From the NCBI GenBank assembly GCA_036260075.1, contig DATAAM010000015.1, positions 1 through 26,789 of the forward strand: a stretch of DNA of 26,789 bases, in the 5' to 3' direction. How positions within the stretch are numbered: the first letter of the stretch is position 1; every line of letters begins with the position of its first letter. Positions 1-6,902 of this stretch are shown here, piece by piece. This DNA is from DATAAM01 sp036260075 (GTDB taxonomy: Bacteria > Actinomycetota > Acidimicrobiia > Acidimicrobiales > JAHWLA01). The notes below the pieces were generated by a model. That model made no database searches, had not been told where the DNA came from, and saw only the letters and a program-made list of their open reading frames with translations. A program made the translations under genes and the position numbers.

Positions 1-65
1 GGCGCGTCGCGCGCGTGCGGTGAAAGCGCTCGCCCGACCAGCTCTGCGGAGCCTGGACCGGTACT

Positions 66-545
66 GTGCGGCGCCATGGTGTCCGATCGTCGTGCGGAGA
101 GGATGGCGGAAAAATACTGAGTGTCGTCGCTCTCGAGGACGGGGAATCGGTCGAAGCGGCGACGGTGGCCGAGATCGGCTCCATGAGGGGCCCGGCGGCG
201 GCTGCCGGTGCCGTCTCGGCGGCCGGTATGGCCTCGGCGCTGGCCACGGGATTCGGGGCCTTCGGGCTGGCCCGACGGGTGCGGATGGGAGTCGTGCTGA
301 CCGATCGGAGGCTCATCTTCGTAGCCGCTGATCAGATGACCGGCAAGATGCTCGACGTCGCGTCGGAGGGCCCGAGGTCGAGCGTCGCCCGGGGCCCGGT
401 CAAGTCGAAGATCTACCTGTCCTACGACCTGCTGGACGCCAAGACGGGCGAACCCATCGTCAAGCTGAGCTATCCCGTTCCTGCCAGATCGATCGGCCAG
501 CAGATCGCCGACGCGCTTCCCGAACGAGTACAGGCCTCGTCCTAG
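66..545 (+). CDS. Hypothetical protein with PH-like (bPH) segment
   Basis: I do not recognise a named family. The frame encodes up to 159 residues. An Ala/Gly-rich hydrophobic stretch (about residues 44-70 from the GTG at 66) is followed by a segment reading VVLTDRRLIFV, which resembles the first strands of bacterial PH-like domains; a role in membrane association would be inference only. The C-terminal half has mixed charge and looks like a genuine soluble domain. The start is uncertain: GTG at 66, CTG at 117 and ATG at 183 are all in frame, and none has a strong ribosome binding site. CTG 117 overlaps the TGA of a possible 14-codon leader frame that begins at ATG 76. The stop codon shares the four bases CTAG (542-545) with the stop of the convergent bioD, so no terminator separates them. 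Confidence 0.6.
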   Translation: MRRHGVRSSCGEDGGKILSVVALEDGESVEAATVAEIGSMRGPAAAAGAVSAAGMASALATGFGAFGLARRVRMGVVLTDRRLIFVAADQMTGKMLDVASEGPRSSVARGPVKSKIYLSYDLLDAKTGEPIVKLSYPVPARSIGQQIADALPERVQASS

Positions 546-1165
546 CCGGCGAGCCGCCGGGCCAGCTCATCGATCTTCACGACGACGTCGAGGCCGTCGC
601 CCTGGAGCCAGCGCAGGTTGCGGTCGTGGACGTCGCTGCGGTCGAAGTGGTTGAGGAAGACGACGAGGGGTTGGGGAACGACCGGCGCGCAGAGGCGAAC
701 GGCGTTGATGGCGCCCAGGCCGGCGGAGGCGACGAGCACGGTGAGGTCCGGTTCGACGGCGGCGGCGAGGGCGGCGCTGTCGGCGTCGGACGCCACCGGC
801 GAGCGGGGGCCACCGGCCGTCTCCAACGCTCCCACCTGGACGCGCTCGGCGGGCCAGTCCACCTCGGCCACCAGCTCGTCGAGGGTGGGGGGCGCCGTAC
901 CCAGGAAGGCGGCGGCGATGGGCGGGGCCATGGCCATGGCGTACCAGCGGTGTGGGGGGCACACGTCCTCCGGGCGCTCGCCCGTGGCCGCGGCCAGTAC
1001 GTCGGCGTCGGTCTCCGGGTCGCACGCGGCGAAAGACTGCACCGGCTTCCGCGCCGACACGGTGATCCCCGCCGACCGCAGGCGGGCCAGCACGCGCGCG
1101 GTCGCCCACGTCTTCCCCACCGCGGTGGTCGTGCCGAGGACGGCGAGCAGCCGCTCAGGTCGCAA
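542..1165 (-). CDS. bioD: Dethiobiotin synthetase BioD
   Basis: Cytoplasmic ATP-dependent enzyme that closes the ureido ring of dethiobiotin from 7,8-diaminopelargonate and CO2, the next-to-last biotin step. The 207-residue product opens with the P-loop GTTTAVGKTW (family form GTDTDVGKT), followed by the substrate-loop motif KPVQS. ETAGG stands where the family has EGAGG, and ASAGLGAINAV is the typical BioD segment before the nucleotide-binding end. The start is TTG at 1165: it is the only usable codon just before the P-loop, and it overlaps the last codons and stop of bioF by 11 bases, so translation is probably coupled. It is the last gene of bioA-bioF-bioD. The P-loop and AGG regions are diverged (TTTA for TDTD, GPRSP for GLLVP), but the operon context makes the call secure. 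Confidence 0.93.
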   Translation of the reverse strand: MRPERLLAVLGTTTAVGKTWATARVLARLRSAGITVSARKPVQSFAACDPETDADVLAAATGERPEDVCPPHRWYAMAMAPPIAAAFLGTAPPTLDELVAEVDWPAERVQVGALETAGGPRSPVASDADSAALAAAVEPDLTVLVASAGLGAINAVRLCAPVVPQPLVVFLNHFDRSDVHDRNLRWLQGDGLDVVVKIDELARRLAG

Positions 1166-2225
1166 CGGCCCGCAGCCCGTCGAGCAAGGCGTCCAGCTGG
1201 TCGGTGGTGTGCGTGGCCGACAGCGAGATCCGCAGGCGGGAGGTGCCGGGCGGCACGGTGGGCGGGCGGATGGCGGGGACGAGCAGCCCGCGCTCGCGGA
1301 GCGCGGCCGACGCGGCCAGTGCCGCGTCCTCGTTGCCGACCACGACCGGGACGATAGGGGAGGGGTGGCCAGGGGCGACGTGGCCGACGTTGGCCCGTAG
1401 CCGGGCCACCAGGGCGGCGCCCTCGTCCGCGCCGAGGACCCCGAGTGCGGCCAGGCCGGCGGCGGCGTCGGCCGGCGACGGCGCGGTGGTGAAGATGAAC
1501 GTCCGGGCCCGGTTGACGAGGAGGTCGACGAGGGCACGCGAACCGGCCACGAACCCGCCCAGCGAGCCCAGGTACTTCGACAGGGTCCCCACCCGCAGGT
1601 GGTCGACGCCGTCCAGGTCGGGATCGGGCCCCAGCACGGCGTGGGCCTCGTCGAGGACGAGCAGGGCCCCGTGCGCCGCGCACCGCTCGGCCAGGGCCTC
1701 AACCGGGGCCACGTCGCCGTCCATGGAGAACACGGTGTCGGTGACGACGACCGCCCGCCCAGGCGAGCAGCGCAAGAGGTCGTCCACCTGGTCGACGTCA
1801 CCGTGGCCGTAGACGCACACCTCGGCCCGCGACAGGCGGCAGCCGTCGACAATCGATGCGTGGTTGCGCTCGTCGGACAGCACCCGGACGCCGGCGGTGC
1901 CCAACGTGGCCAGCGGGCCCAGGTTGGCCGCGTAGCCCGTCGGGAACAGCAGGGCGGCCTGCTCCCGCTTCCACGCGGCCAGGGCGGCCTCGAGCTCTGT
2001 GTGCACCGGCCGGGACCCGGCCACCAGGCGGGCCGCCCCAGAGCCGGCCCCCCACCGGTCGAGGGCGTCGCGGGCTGCGCCCACCACGGCCGGGTGCCGG
2101 CTCAGGCCCAGGTAGTCGTTGGACGCAAAGTTGACCAGGTTCTCGTCGAGGTCGGCGATCTGTCGCCAGCGCCCCGCCTCCCGGATGGATCGCGACTCGT
2201 CGTCGACACAGTCAGCCCAGGGCAT
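1155..2225 (-). CDS. bioF: 8-amino-7-oxononanoate synthase BioF
   Basis: PLP-dependent acyltransferase of the alpha-oxoamine synthase family. It condenses pimeloyl thioester with L-alanine to give 8-amino-7-oxononanoate, the first ring-assembly step of biotin synthesis. In the 356 residues I see NFASNDYLGLSRHP (about 32-45), the family signature GSGAARLVAGS (61-71), LDEAHAVLG (191-199) with the PLP-nitrogen-contacting Asp, and GTLSKYLGSLGGF with the Schiff-base lysine at about 217. The C-terminus LRISLSATHTTDQLDAL is typical of the family. The protein is slightly shorter than E. coli BioF (384). The ATG at 2225 lies inside the last codons of bioA (14-base overlap), which supports this start and operon translation. 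No bioB lies in the window. Confidence 0.96.
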   Translation of the reverse strand: MPWADCVDDESRSIREAGRWRQIADLDENLVNFASNDYLGLSRHPAVVGAARDALDRWGAGSGAARLVAGSRPVHTELEAALAAWKREQAALLFPTGYAANLGPLATLGTAGVRVLSDERNHASIVDGCRLSRAEVCVYGHGDVDQVDDLLRCSPGRAVVVTDTVFSMDGDVAPVEALAERCAAHGALLVLDEAHAVLGPDPDLDGVDHLRVGTLSKYLGSLGGFVAGSRALVDLLVNRARTFIFTTAPSPADAAAGLAALGVLGADEGAALVARLRANVGHVAPGHPSPIVPVVVGNEDAALAASAALRERGLLVPAIRPPTVPPGTSRLRISLSATHTTDQLDALLDGLRAVAT

Positions 2226-3474
2226 GCACGGCCTCGGCCAGCGTGTCGACGATGCGCTCGACCTCCTCGGCCGTGATGGTCAGCGGGGGGACGACGATCA
2301 CCGTGTCGCCGATGGGGCGCAGCAGGACCCCCGCGGCCACGGCCCGGTCGCACACGGCTCGGCCGGTCCCCGGGGCGACGTCGACCGCGCACAGCAGCCC
2401 TTTGACCCGCACCTCCCTAAGAGCCGGCAATATGGCCACCCGCTCTTCCAGCAACGACTCCAGCTGCGCCGACCGGGCGGCCACGTTGTCCAGCACGTCG
2501 CGCTCCTCGAGCAGGGCCAGGTGGCGCAGGGCGACCGCCGCGGCCAGGGCGTTGCCGCCGTAGGAGTGGCCGTGGGCGAAGGCGTGCCCGGCGAACGCCT
2601 CGAACACCCGCCCGCTCGCCACGGTGACGGCCAGGGGGAGGTACCCGCCGGTGATGCCCTTGCCCAGGCAGAGGAGGTCGGGCCGCACCCCGCCGAGCTG
2701 CTCGGTGGCGAACAGGGTTCTCGTCCGCCCGAACCCGGTGGCCACCTCGTCGTGGATCAGCAGCACGTCGGCCGCCCTGCACGCCTCGGCCAGGGCGACG
2801 AACCCCTGGGGCGGGGCCATCTTCATGCCGGCCGCCCCTTGCACCAACGGCTCGACTACCACCGCCGCCAGCCGGCCGGCCGACTCGTCGACCATGCGGC
2901 AGGCCACCTCGAAGCACGAAGGGTCGTCGAAGCCGGGCGCCCGCAGCACCGGGAAGCGCAGGGGGTCGAACAGGGCGGCGCCGAACCCGTTGTCGGCCCC
3001 CAGCGAAAGCGCCCCGACCGTGTCCCCGTGGTAGGCGGCCCCGAAGGCCAGGTACGTCGTCCGTCCCCGGACGCCGCACAACGACCAGAACTGGAAGGCC
3101 AGCTTGAGGGCCTGCTCCACCGCGGACGCCCCGTCCGAGCAGAACATGAAGTGCGGCCGGTCGACGGGCACGACCCCGGCCAGGGCCTCGGCCAGCTCCA
3201 CGACCACCCGGTTGCCGTTGCCGAGGAGGGTCGAGTGGGCGACGAGGTCGAGCTGGTCGCGCACGGCCTGGTCGAGCTCGGGCACCCGGTGCCCCAGGGT
3301 GTTCACCCACAGCGAGGAGATGGCGTCGAGGTAACGGCGGCCCTCGACGTCGATCAGCTCGTGGCCTTCTGCGCGCTCGACCACCACGGGGCAGTGGTTC
3401 AGGTAGGCGGACATGTCGGTGAACCCGTGCCAGACGAGGGCGGCGTCGCGCTCGGCCCACATCCGCTCATCCAT
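2212..3474 (-). CDS. bioA: Adenosylmethionine-8-amino-7-oxononanoate aminotransferase BioA
   Basis: Class III PLP aminotransferase converting 8-amino-7-oxononanoate to 7,8-diaminopelargonate, classically with S-adenosylmethionine as amino donor. The 420 residues show WHGFTDM near residue 15 (the BioA WHPFT/YTSM signature), AISSLWVNTLGHRVPELDQA, the SDGASAVEQALKLAFQFW helix (113-130), AYHGDT (147-152), IHDEVATGFGR (240-250) with the PLP-binding Asp, and LGKGITGGYLP with the Schiff-base Lys at about 272. It is the first gene of bioAFD. The ATG at 3474 lies 27 bases from the divergent hrcA start. A GATACT hexamer (3488-3483) sits 8 bases upstream, so the transcript may be leaderless. In-frame alternatives (Met5, Met21) exist, but the N-terminal residues read like normal BioA sequence. 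Confidence 0.95.
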   Translation of the reverse strand: MDERMWAERDAALVWHGFTDMSAYLNHCPVVVERAEGHELIDVEGRRYLDAISSLWVNTLGHRVPELDQAVRDQLDLVAHSTLLGNGNRVVVELAEALAGVVPVDRPHFMFCSDGASAVEQALKLAFQFWSLCGVRGRTTYLAFGAAYHGDTVGALSLGADNGFGAALFDPLRFPVLRAPGFDDPSCFEVACRMVDESAGRLAAVVVEPLVQGAAGMKMAPPQGFVALAEACRAADVLLIHDEVATGFGRTRTLFATEQLGGVRPDLLCLGKGITGGYLPLAVTVASGRVFEAFAGHAFAHGHSYGGNALAAAVALRHLALLEERDVLDNVAARSAQLESLLEERVAILPALREVRVKGLLCAVDVAPGTGRAVCDRAVAAGVLLRPIGDTVIVVPPLTITAEEVERIVDTLAEAVHALG

Positions 3475-3482
3475 GGCACGCC

Positions 3483-3490
3483 AGTATCAT
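3483..3490. promoter_or_regulatory. Candidate overlapping -10 elements for divergent bioA and hrcA
   Basis: The 27-base space between bioA and hrcA contains TATCAT (3485-3490, + strand), 11 bases before the hrcA ATG, and on the other strand GATACT (3488-3483), 8 bases before the bioA ATG. The hexamers overlap by four bases. No -35 element is convincing, and there is no CIRCE repeat here. The space cannot hold two separate ordinary promoters, so short-leader or leaderless transcripts from one shared -10 region are the simplest reading. Confidence 0.35.
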
Positions 3491-3501
3491 CGAGTCCCAA
3501 G

Positions 3502-4506
3502 ATGCTGTTGGACGACCGCAAGGCTGCCATCCTCCGGGCGGTGGTCAAGGAGTACATCGACACGGCTCAGCCCGTGGGCTCGGCCCACGTCGCCCGCATG
3601 GGCGAGCTCAACGTGTCGCCGGCCACCGTCCGCAACGACATGGCCCAGCTCGAGCGGGAGGGGTACCTGGCCCACCCCCACACCAGCGCCGGGCGCATCC
3701 CCACCGACAAGGGCTACCGCTTCTTCGTCGACCAGCTCACCCATCCCGGCCCCCTCGACCCCGCCCGCCGGCAGCTCGTCCGCGACTTCTTCCGCAAGGC
3801 GCACGGGGAGCTCGAGCAGATGCTGCACTCCACGAGCAGGCTGCTGTCGTCGCTCACCGACTACGCCGCCGTCGTGGTGGGCCCCGCCCACGAGGCCGCC
3901 ACCGTGCGATCGATCCAGGTGGTCGGCCTCGCCCCTCGGGTGGCGCTGGTGGTGGCCGTCCTGTCGAACGGGGTGGTGGAGAAGCGCTCCATCGAGCTCG
4001 ACACCGAGGTGGGCGACGAGCGGCTGGCCGCGGCCGGCACCCACGTGGCCGCCGTCGTGGTGGGCGCCACCGTGGGCCGCCTCCCCGACCCCACGCCCAC
4101 CGGCGATGCCGTCACCGACTCGCTCGCCGGGCAGATCGTGTCGTCGCTGCGCGGTGGTCACCACGACGAGCCCGACCACGTGTTCGTGGGTGGGGCCGCC
4201 CGCATGGCGGACGCCTTCGAAGCGGTGGAGACGGTGCGGCAGGTGCTCACCACGCTGGAGCAGCAGTATGTGGTCGTGAGCCTGCTCCAGGACGTCCTCG
4301 ACCGCGGCCTGTCCGTGGCCATCGGGCGCGAGCACGGCCTCGTGCCCTTGGCCGAGTGCGCGGTCGTCGTGGCGCCGTACGAGGTGGAGGGCCAGCCCGC
4401 AGGCACCATCGGGGTGCTCGGCCCGACGCGCATGAACTACCCGCAGGCGTTGGCCGCCGTGGCGGTGGTGAGCAAGCGGCTCGGCGAACGCCTGAGCGAA
4501 GGCTGA
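3502..4506 (+). CDS. hrcA: Heat-inducible transcription repressor HrcA
   Basis: HrcA represses chaperone genes by binding CIRCE operators and is stabilised by GroEL. The 334-residue product starts MLLDDRKAAILRAVVKEYIDTAQPVGSAHV and continues with a winged helix-turn-helix: VSPATVRNDMAQLEREGYLAHPHTSAGRIPTDKGYRFFVDQL (about residues 37-78) is close to the family consensus. The rest is the GAF-like dimerisation domain ending QALAAVAVVSKRLGERL. The reading frame stays open far upstream, but ATG 3502 matches the conserved N-terminus; the upstream extension is bioA antisense. There is no good ribosome binding site, only a TATCAT -10-like element close upstream. The stop overlaps the dnaJ ATG by one base (TGATG). 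I see no CIRCE element in the window, so its targets are presumably elsewhere. Confidence 0.95.
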   Translation: MLLDDRKAAILRAVVKEYIDTAQPVGSAHVARMGELNVSPATVRNDMAQLEREGYLAHPHTSAGRIPTDKGYRFFVDQLTHPGPLDPARRQLVRDFFRKAHGELEQMLHSTSRLLSSLTDYAAVVVGPAHEAATVRSIQVVGLAPRVALVVAVLSNGVVEKRSIELDTEVGDERLAAAGTHVAAVVVGATVGRLPDPTPTGDAVTDSLAGQIVSSLRGGHHDEPDHVFVGGAARMADAFEAVETVRQVLTTLEQQYVVVSLLQDVLDRGLSVAIGREHGLVPLAECAVVVAPYEVEGQPAGTIGVLGPTRMNYPQALAAVAVVSKRLGERLSEG

Positions 4507-5636
4507 TGCCTGCCGACTTCTACGAGCTGCTCGGCGTGCCGCGCACGGCCGGCGAGGAGGAGATCAAGCGGGCCTACCGGCGCCTCGCCCGCGAGCTCCA
4601 TCCCGACGCCAACCCGGGCGACAAGGCGGCCGAGGAGCGCTTCAAGGAGGTCACCGTCGCCTACGAGACGTTGCGCGACCCCGAGCGCCGTCGCCGCTAC
4701 GACATGTTCGGCCCCGAGGGCGTGCGGGTGGAAGACCCCTTCGCGGGTGGGGTGGGCGGCCTGGGCGACCTGTTCGACGCGTTCTTCGGCGGCTCGGTGT
4801 TCGGGGGCGGAGGCGGGTCGCGGGGCGGACGAGGCGCACGCGGCGGCCCGCCGCGGGGCCACGACGTGGAGCTGCGCCTCCAGCTCGGCTTCGAGGACGC
4901 CGTCTTCGGCGTGAAGCGCGACATGACGCTGACGGTGCCGGTGGCGTGCAGCACGTGCTCGGGCTCGGGCGCCCGACCCGGGACCACCCCCACCACCTGC
5001 TCGCAGTGCAACGGCACCGGCGAGCTTCGCCGCGTGCGCCAGTCGCTGCTCGGCCAGATGGTCACCGCTTCGCCCTGCCCGCGCTGCGGCGGCTTGGGCG
5101 AGGAGATCGCCAGTCCGTGCCCCGACTGCCGGGGCGAGGGGCGCCGGCACGAGGAGCGCACGCTCACCGTCGAGGTCCCCGGCGGCGTGGACGACGGCAC
5201 CACCCTGCGGCTCACCGGCCGGGGTGCGGCAGGCCCGCGGGGCGGACCGCCCGGCGACCTTTACGTCCACCTCGTCGTGCGCCCGCACGAGCGGTTCGTG
5301 CGCCAGGGCTACGACCTCGTGCACGAGCTGCACGTGCCGTTCACCCAGGCGGCCTTGGGCGCCCACATCCCGTTCGAGACGCTCGACGGCACCGAGGACT
5401 TCGTGCTGCCCGCGGGCACGCAGACGGGGCGGGTGTTTCGCCTCCGGGGCCGGGGCGTGCCCCACGTCGACGGGCGCGGCCGGGGCGACCTCCTCCTGCA
5501 GGTGGTGGTCGACACGCCCACCGACCTGAGCAAGGCCGAGGAAGAGCTGCTGCGGCAGCTCGCCGCCCTGCGGGGGGAGGACGTGGCCTCGGCCGACGGC
5601 GGGCTGCTCTCGAAGATCCGCAGTGCGTTCAAGTAG
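4506..5636 (+). CDS. dnaJ: Chaperone protein DnaJ (DnaJ2 type)
   Basis: J-domain co-chaperone that stimulates the ATPase of DnaK and delivers unfolded substrates. The 376 residues hold the full type I layout. The J domain is residues 4-68, with HPD at 32-34. A Gly/Phe-rich linker contains GGVGGLGDLFDAFFGG. The zinc domain has four CxxCxGxG repeats: CSTCSGSG, CSQCNGTG, CPRCGGLG and CPDCRGEG. The C-terminal substrate-binding domains include PGDLYVHLVVRPHERFVRQGYDL and GRGVPHVDGRGRGDL. ATG 4506 overlaps the hrcA stop, and the next gene rsmE starts inside the dnaJ 3' end, so hrcA-dnaJ-rsmE is one transcription unit. No dnaK or grpE is present, which fits the second actinobacterial DnaJ copy that travels with hrcA. 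Confidence 0.96.
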   Translation: MPADFYELLGVPRTAGEEEIKRAYRRLARELHPDANPGDKAAEERFKEVTVAYETLRDPERRRRYDMFGPEGVRVEDPFAGGVGGLGDLFDAFFGGSVFGGGGGSRGGRGARGGPPRGHDVELRLQLGFEDAVFGVKRDMTLTVPVACSTCSGSGARPGTTPTTCSQCNGTGELRRVRQSLLGQMVTASPCPRCGGLGEEIASPCPDCRGEGRRHEERTLTVEVPGGVDDGTTLRLTGRGAAGPRGGPPGDLYVHLVVRPHERFVRQGYDLVHELHVPFTQAALGAHIPFETLDGTEDFVLPAGTQTGRVFRLRGRGVPHVDGRGRGDLLLQVVVDTPTDLSKAEEELLRQLAALRGEDVASADGGLLSKIRSAFK

Positions 5637-6306
5637 CGCCCACGTCTTCGTCGACGACCTCGACGCCCCCGCCGTGTCCGACGACGACCGCCATCACCTG
5701 GCCCGCGTCCTGCGGCTGCGGGCAGGCGAGACCGTCTCGGTGTCCGACGGCCGGGGCGGGTGGCGCCTGTGCACGTGGACCGACGACAGCGCGCCCGCGC
5801 CCGTCGGCGACGTCGTGCGGGAGCCGGCGCCGCACCCACCGGTCACCGTGGCCGTGCCGTTGCTCAAGGGCGACCGCACCGAGTGGACGGTGCAGAAGCT
5901 CACCGAGGTCGGCGTCGACCGGATCGTGCCGTTCGTGCCCGGACGGGCGGTGGTGCGGTCCCGCAACCTCGAGCGGCTGCGGCGGGTGGCCCGGGAGGCG
6001 GCCATGCAGTCGCGACGGGCGTGGCTGCCCGAGGTGGTCGAGCCGGTGGCGTTCGCCGAGGCGGCGGCCCTGCCGGGGGCGGCGTTGGCCGAGCCGGGGG
6101 GCGATCCGCCGTCGCTGGAGCGGCCCACCGTGCTGGTCGGCCCGGAGGGGGGCTGGACGCCCGAGGAGCGGGCGTGCGGGCTCCCCGCGGTGGGGCTGGG
6201 GCCCACGGTGCTGCGGGCGGAGACGGCGGCGGTGGTGGCGGCCGCCCTCCTGTGCGGGCTGCGGGCGGGCCTGGTGATCCCCCCACCCGGGAAAATTTCC
6301 ACCTAG
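5623..6306 (+). CDS. rsmE: 16S rRNA (uracil-1498-N3)-methyltransferase RsmE
   Basis: SAM-dependent SPOUT-class enzyme methylating N3 of U1498 in 16S rRNA. The 227 residues begin with a small PUA-like domain (HVFVDDLDAP, then HHLARVLRLRAGETVSVSDGRGG). The catalytic half has LLKGDRTEWTVQKLTEVGVDRIVPF, a diverged SxR-type segment (GRAVVRSRNLERLRRVAREAAMQSRR), and the knotted SAM site VLVGPEGGWTPEE and LGPTVLRAETAAVVA, both strong family marks. GTG 5623 lies within the last 14 bases of dnaJ, consistent with coupling. The usual downstream actinobacterial genes (HIT, phoH, ybeY) are absent; the BldD-like regulator follows instead. Confidence 0.95.
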   Translation: MRSSSAHVFVDDLDAPAVSDDDRHHLARVLRLRAGETVSVSDGRGGWRLCTWTDDSAPAPVGDVVREPAPHPPVTVAVPLLKGDRTEWTVQKLTEVGVDRIVPFVPGRAVVRSRNLERLRRVAREAAMQSRRAWLPEVVEPVAFAEAAALPGAALAEPGGDPPSLERPTVLVGPEGGWTPEERACGLPAVGLGPTVLRAETAAVVAAALLCGLRAGLVIPPPGKIST

Positions 6307-6335
6307 GGTGGTTTTCTGCGACGGAGCGTGGGCAG

Positions 6336-6357
6336 TACGCTGGCGCCTGGAAGGGGG
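6336..6357 (+). promoter_or_regulatory. Candidate -10 and ribosome binding site of the bldD-like gene
   Basis: In the 59 bases between rsmE and the regulator gene, TACGCT (6336-6341) fits an actinobacterial TANNNT -10. AGGGGG (6352-6357) is a Shine-Dalgarno sequence 8 bases before ATG 6366. No convincing -35 is visible. The ribosome binding site decides the start at 6366 rather than the next ATG at 6369. Confidence 0.35.
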
Positions 6358-6365
6358 TCACCAGC

Positions 6366-6902
6366 ATGATGGACGAGGACGTACCCGCCAACTACGCCCA
6401 GCGCGTGGGCGAGAGGCTGCGGGCCGTGCGCAAGCAGAAGCGCCTGTCCCTGCAGGCGGTGGAGGCGGCGTCCGGGCAGGAGTTCAAGGCGTCGGTGCTG
6501 GGGGCCTACGAGCGCGGCGAGCGGGCGATCTCGGTGCCCCGGCTGCAACGCCTGGCCGCGTTCTACGCCGTGCCTGTCGACCAGCTGCTGCCCCGTGACG
6601 TGGGCGCCGTGGCCCCGGCGGGCACCGACATGCCCTCGGGCCCCGAGGCGCGCGGCGCGGCGGTCGAGGAGCAGGGCGAGAAGGTGACGATCGACCTCAC
6701 CCGCCTCGACGGCGTGGCCGCTCCCGAGCGCGACCTCCTGCGGCGCTACCTCGGGATGATCCAGGTGCAGCGCCAGGACTTCAACGGGCGGATGATCACC
6801 ATCCGGGCCGACGACGTACGGGCCATCGCCTGCCTGTTCGACCTGAGCGCCGAGGGGATGCGCCGTCGGCTCGACGACCTCGGCCTGCGCCTGAACGCCT
6901 AG
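6366..6902 (+). CDS. BldD-like HTH regulator with c-di-GMP-binding signature
   Basis: 178-residue DNA-binding protein. Residues about 10-76 are an XRE-type helix-turn-helix (YAQRVGERLRAVRKQKRLSLQAVE, then SVLGAYERGERAISVPRLQRLAAFYAVPVDQLLP), aligning from memory with Streptomyces BldD (KLRAIRTQQGLSLHGVE, GSYERGDRAVTVQRLAELADFYGVPVQELLP). After an Ala/Gly/Glu linker (77-105), the C-terminal domain reads IDLTRLDGV, then LRRYLGMIQVQRQDFNGRMITIRADDVRAIACLFDLS. It keeps the BldD cyclic-di-GMP motif RxD-x8-RxxD as R136-Q-D138 and R147-A-D-D150 with exact spacing. In Streptomyces, BldD with c-di-GMP represses development genes; the targets here are unknown. The stop interlocks with the convergent epimerase gene in CTAG (6899-6902). 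I withhold the symbol because orthology is inferred only from these motifs. Confidence 0.88.
   Translation: MMDEDVPANYAQRVGERLRAVRKQKRLSLQAVEAASGQEFKASVLGAYERGERAISVPRLQRLAAFYAVPVDQLLPRDVGAVAPAGTDMPSGPEARGAAVEEQGEKVTIDLTRLDGVAAPERDLLRRYLGMIQVQRQDFNGRMITIRADDVRAIACLFDLSAEGMRRRLDDLGLRLNA

Noticed and set aside
3475..3501. CIRCE operator before hrcA
   Set aside because: The gap holds no TTAGCACTC/GAGTGCTAA-like repeat, and I found none elsewhere in the window by eye.
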